DNA of 64,000 nucleotides, taken from assembly GCA_019913005.1 (NCBI GenBank), contig JAIOHL010000083.1, positions 34,198 to 98,197 of the forward strand, written 5' to 3'. The notes beneath the pieces were generated by a model. That model saw only the letters and a list, made by a program, of their open reading frames with translations. It was not told the origin of the DNA and did no database searches. Below, one piece after another: positions 63,801 through 64,000 of this stretch. Position numbers and translations under genes: made by a program. Source of the stretch: Anaerolineae bacterium (GTDB taxonomy: Bacteria > Chloroflexota > Anaerolineae > Aggregatilineales > J027). Position 1 is the first letter of the stretch, and the number at the start of each line of letters is the position of its first letter.

Positions 63801-64000
63801 TACACACCCCCTCCAATCATCAGTGTTTTTTTGATGAGTTGGGCGGCGAGCATGGCATAGGCTTGGCTGGCCGGGCTGTCGGGGTTGTATTCGTAGACGC
63901 TCTTGTGAGCATGATGGGCATAGGCGACTGCTTCATTGGCGGGAATCACCCCACACAGCAGCCGACCTAGCACCGGATGCGCTTTGAGGCTTTCGACCAT
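63800..64000 (-). CDS. ParA-like ATPase, 5' part outside window
   Basis: The last 66 codons of a ParA-family partition ATPase are seen (GVIPANEAVAYAHHAHKSVYEYNPDSPASQAYAMLAAQLI), matching the C-terminal end of ParA/Soj proteins; Walker motifs are beyond the edge. The stop codon overlaps the parB start. A chromosomal or mobile-element partition module is implied. Confidence 0.75.
   Translation of the reverse strand: MVESLKAHPVLGRLLCGVIPANEAVAYAHHAHKSVYEYNPDSPASQAYAMLAAQLIKKTLMIGGGV

Overview
The window is one contig of a mesophilic bacterium of roughly 50-55% GC. It looks most like a member of the Chloroflexota (Anaerolineae-like). This is inferred from protein style, not a search: a SpoVS homologue, a BTAD-type regulator, membrane-anchored SH3/Ig proteins with Pro-Thr linkers, an FtsK with a long basic tail, and several acyl-CoA dehydrogenases. 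No rRNA and no CRISPR array are visible.

1-49.7 kb is ordinary chromosome. On the minus strand lie mfd (partial), pth, an Ig-like membrane protein and a three-gene sugar ABC importer with a promoter and an intra-operon hairpin. A SWIM-domain gene, two tRNA-Ser genes, glpK, a CCA-adding-type nucleotidyltransferase, hpt and small conserved genes follow. At 15-20 kb are a BTAD regulator, an ECF sigma factor with a membrane partner, and dnaA. A 0.7-kb gene-free stretch separates dnaA from spoVS and a PHP phosphoesterase. Then come NADAR, an acyl-CoA ligase and acyl-CoA dehydrogenase pair, and a yceD-rpoD-phosphoesterase-WD40 lipoprotein operon with a near-consensus promoter. MgtC is followed by a frameshifted membrane metalloprotease. 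After that come a second acyl-CoA dehydrogenase behind a duplicated palindrome, an SH3/Ig-like protein, a PaaG-like hydratase, ftsK, a GH31 glucosidase, an SDR, a response regulator, a degenerate FmdB, sua5 and rarA. The section closes with a tightly coupled methyltransferase / FAD oxidoreductase / type III polyketide synthase operon.

49.6-64 kb is an accessory island beginning at tRNA-Arg(ACG). It holds a gene broken across three frames, a WD40 relic, and a type I restriction-modification system (hsdM, hsdS, hsdR plus a DUF45 protease). That system is split by an oppositely oriented gene whose product carries an eCIS/DUF4157-like leader motif. Two recombination scars sit inside the hsd locus: an orphan hsdM tail fused to the hsdS start, and an hsdR head joined to an hsdS tail. 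A toxin-antitoxin-like pair precedes hsdR. The island continues with a TIR-NACHT-FGE protein that lacks the front of its TIR domain. It overlaps a ParB that is cut off after its nuclease-like domain, which marks a deletion junction between a partition module (ParA runs off the window) and a STAND defence gene.

The most interesting material is this composite defence island: evidence of collapsed tandem hsd loci, the inserted leader-bearing gene with 11-bp-phased iterons upstream, and the ParB/TIR fusion point.
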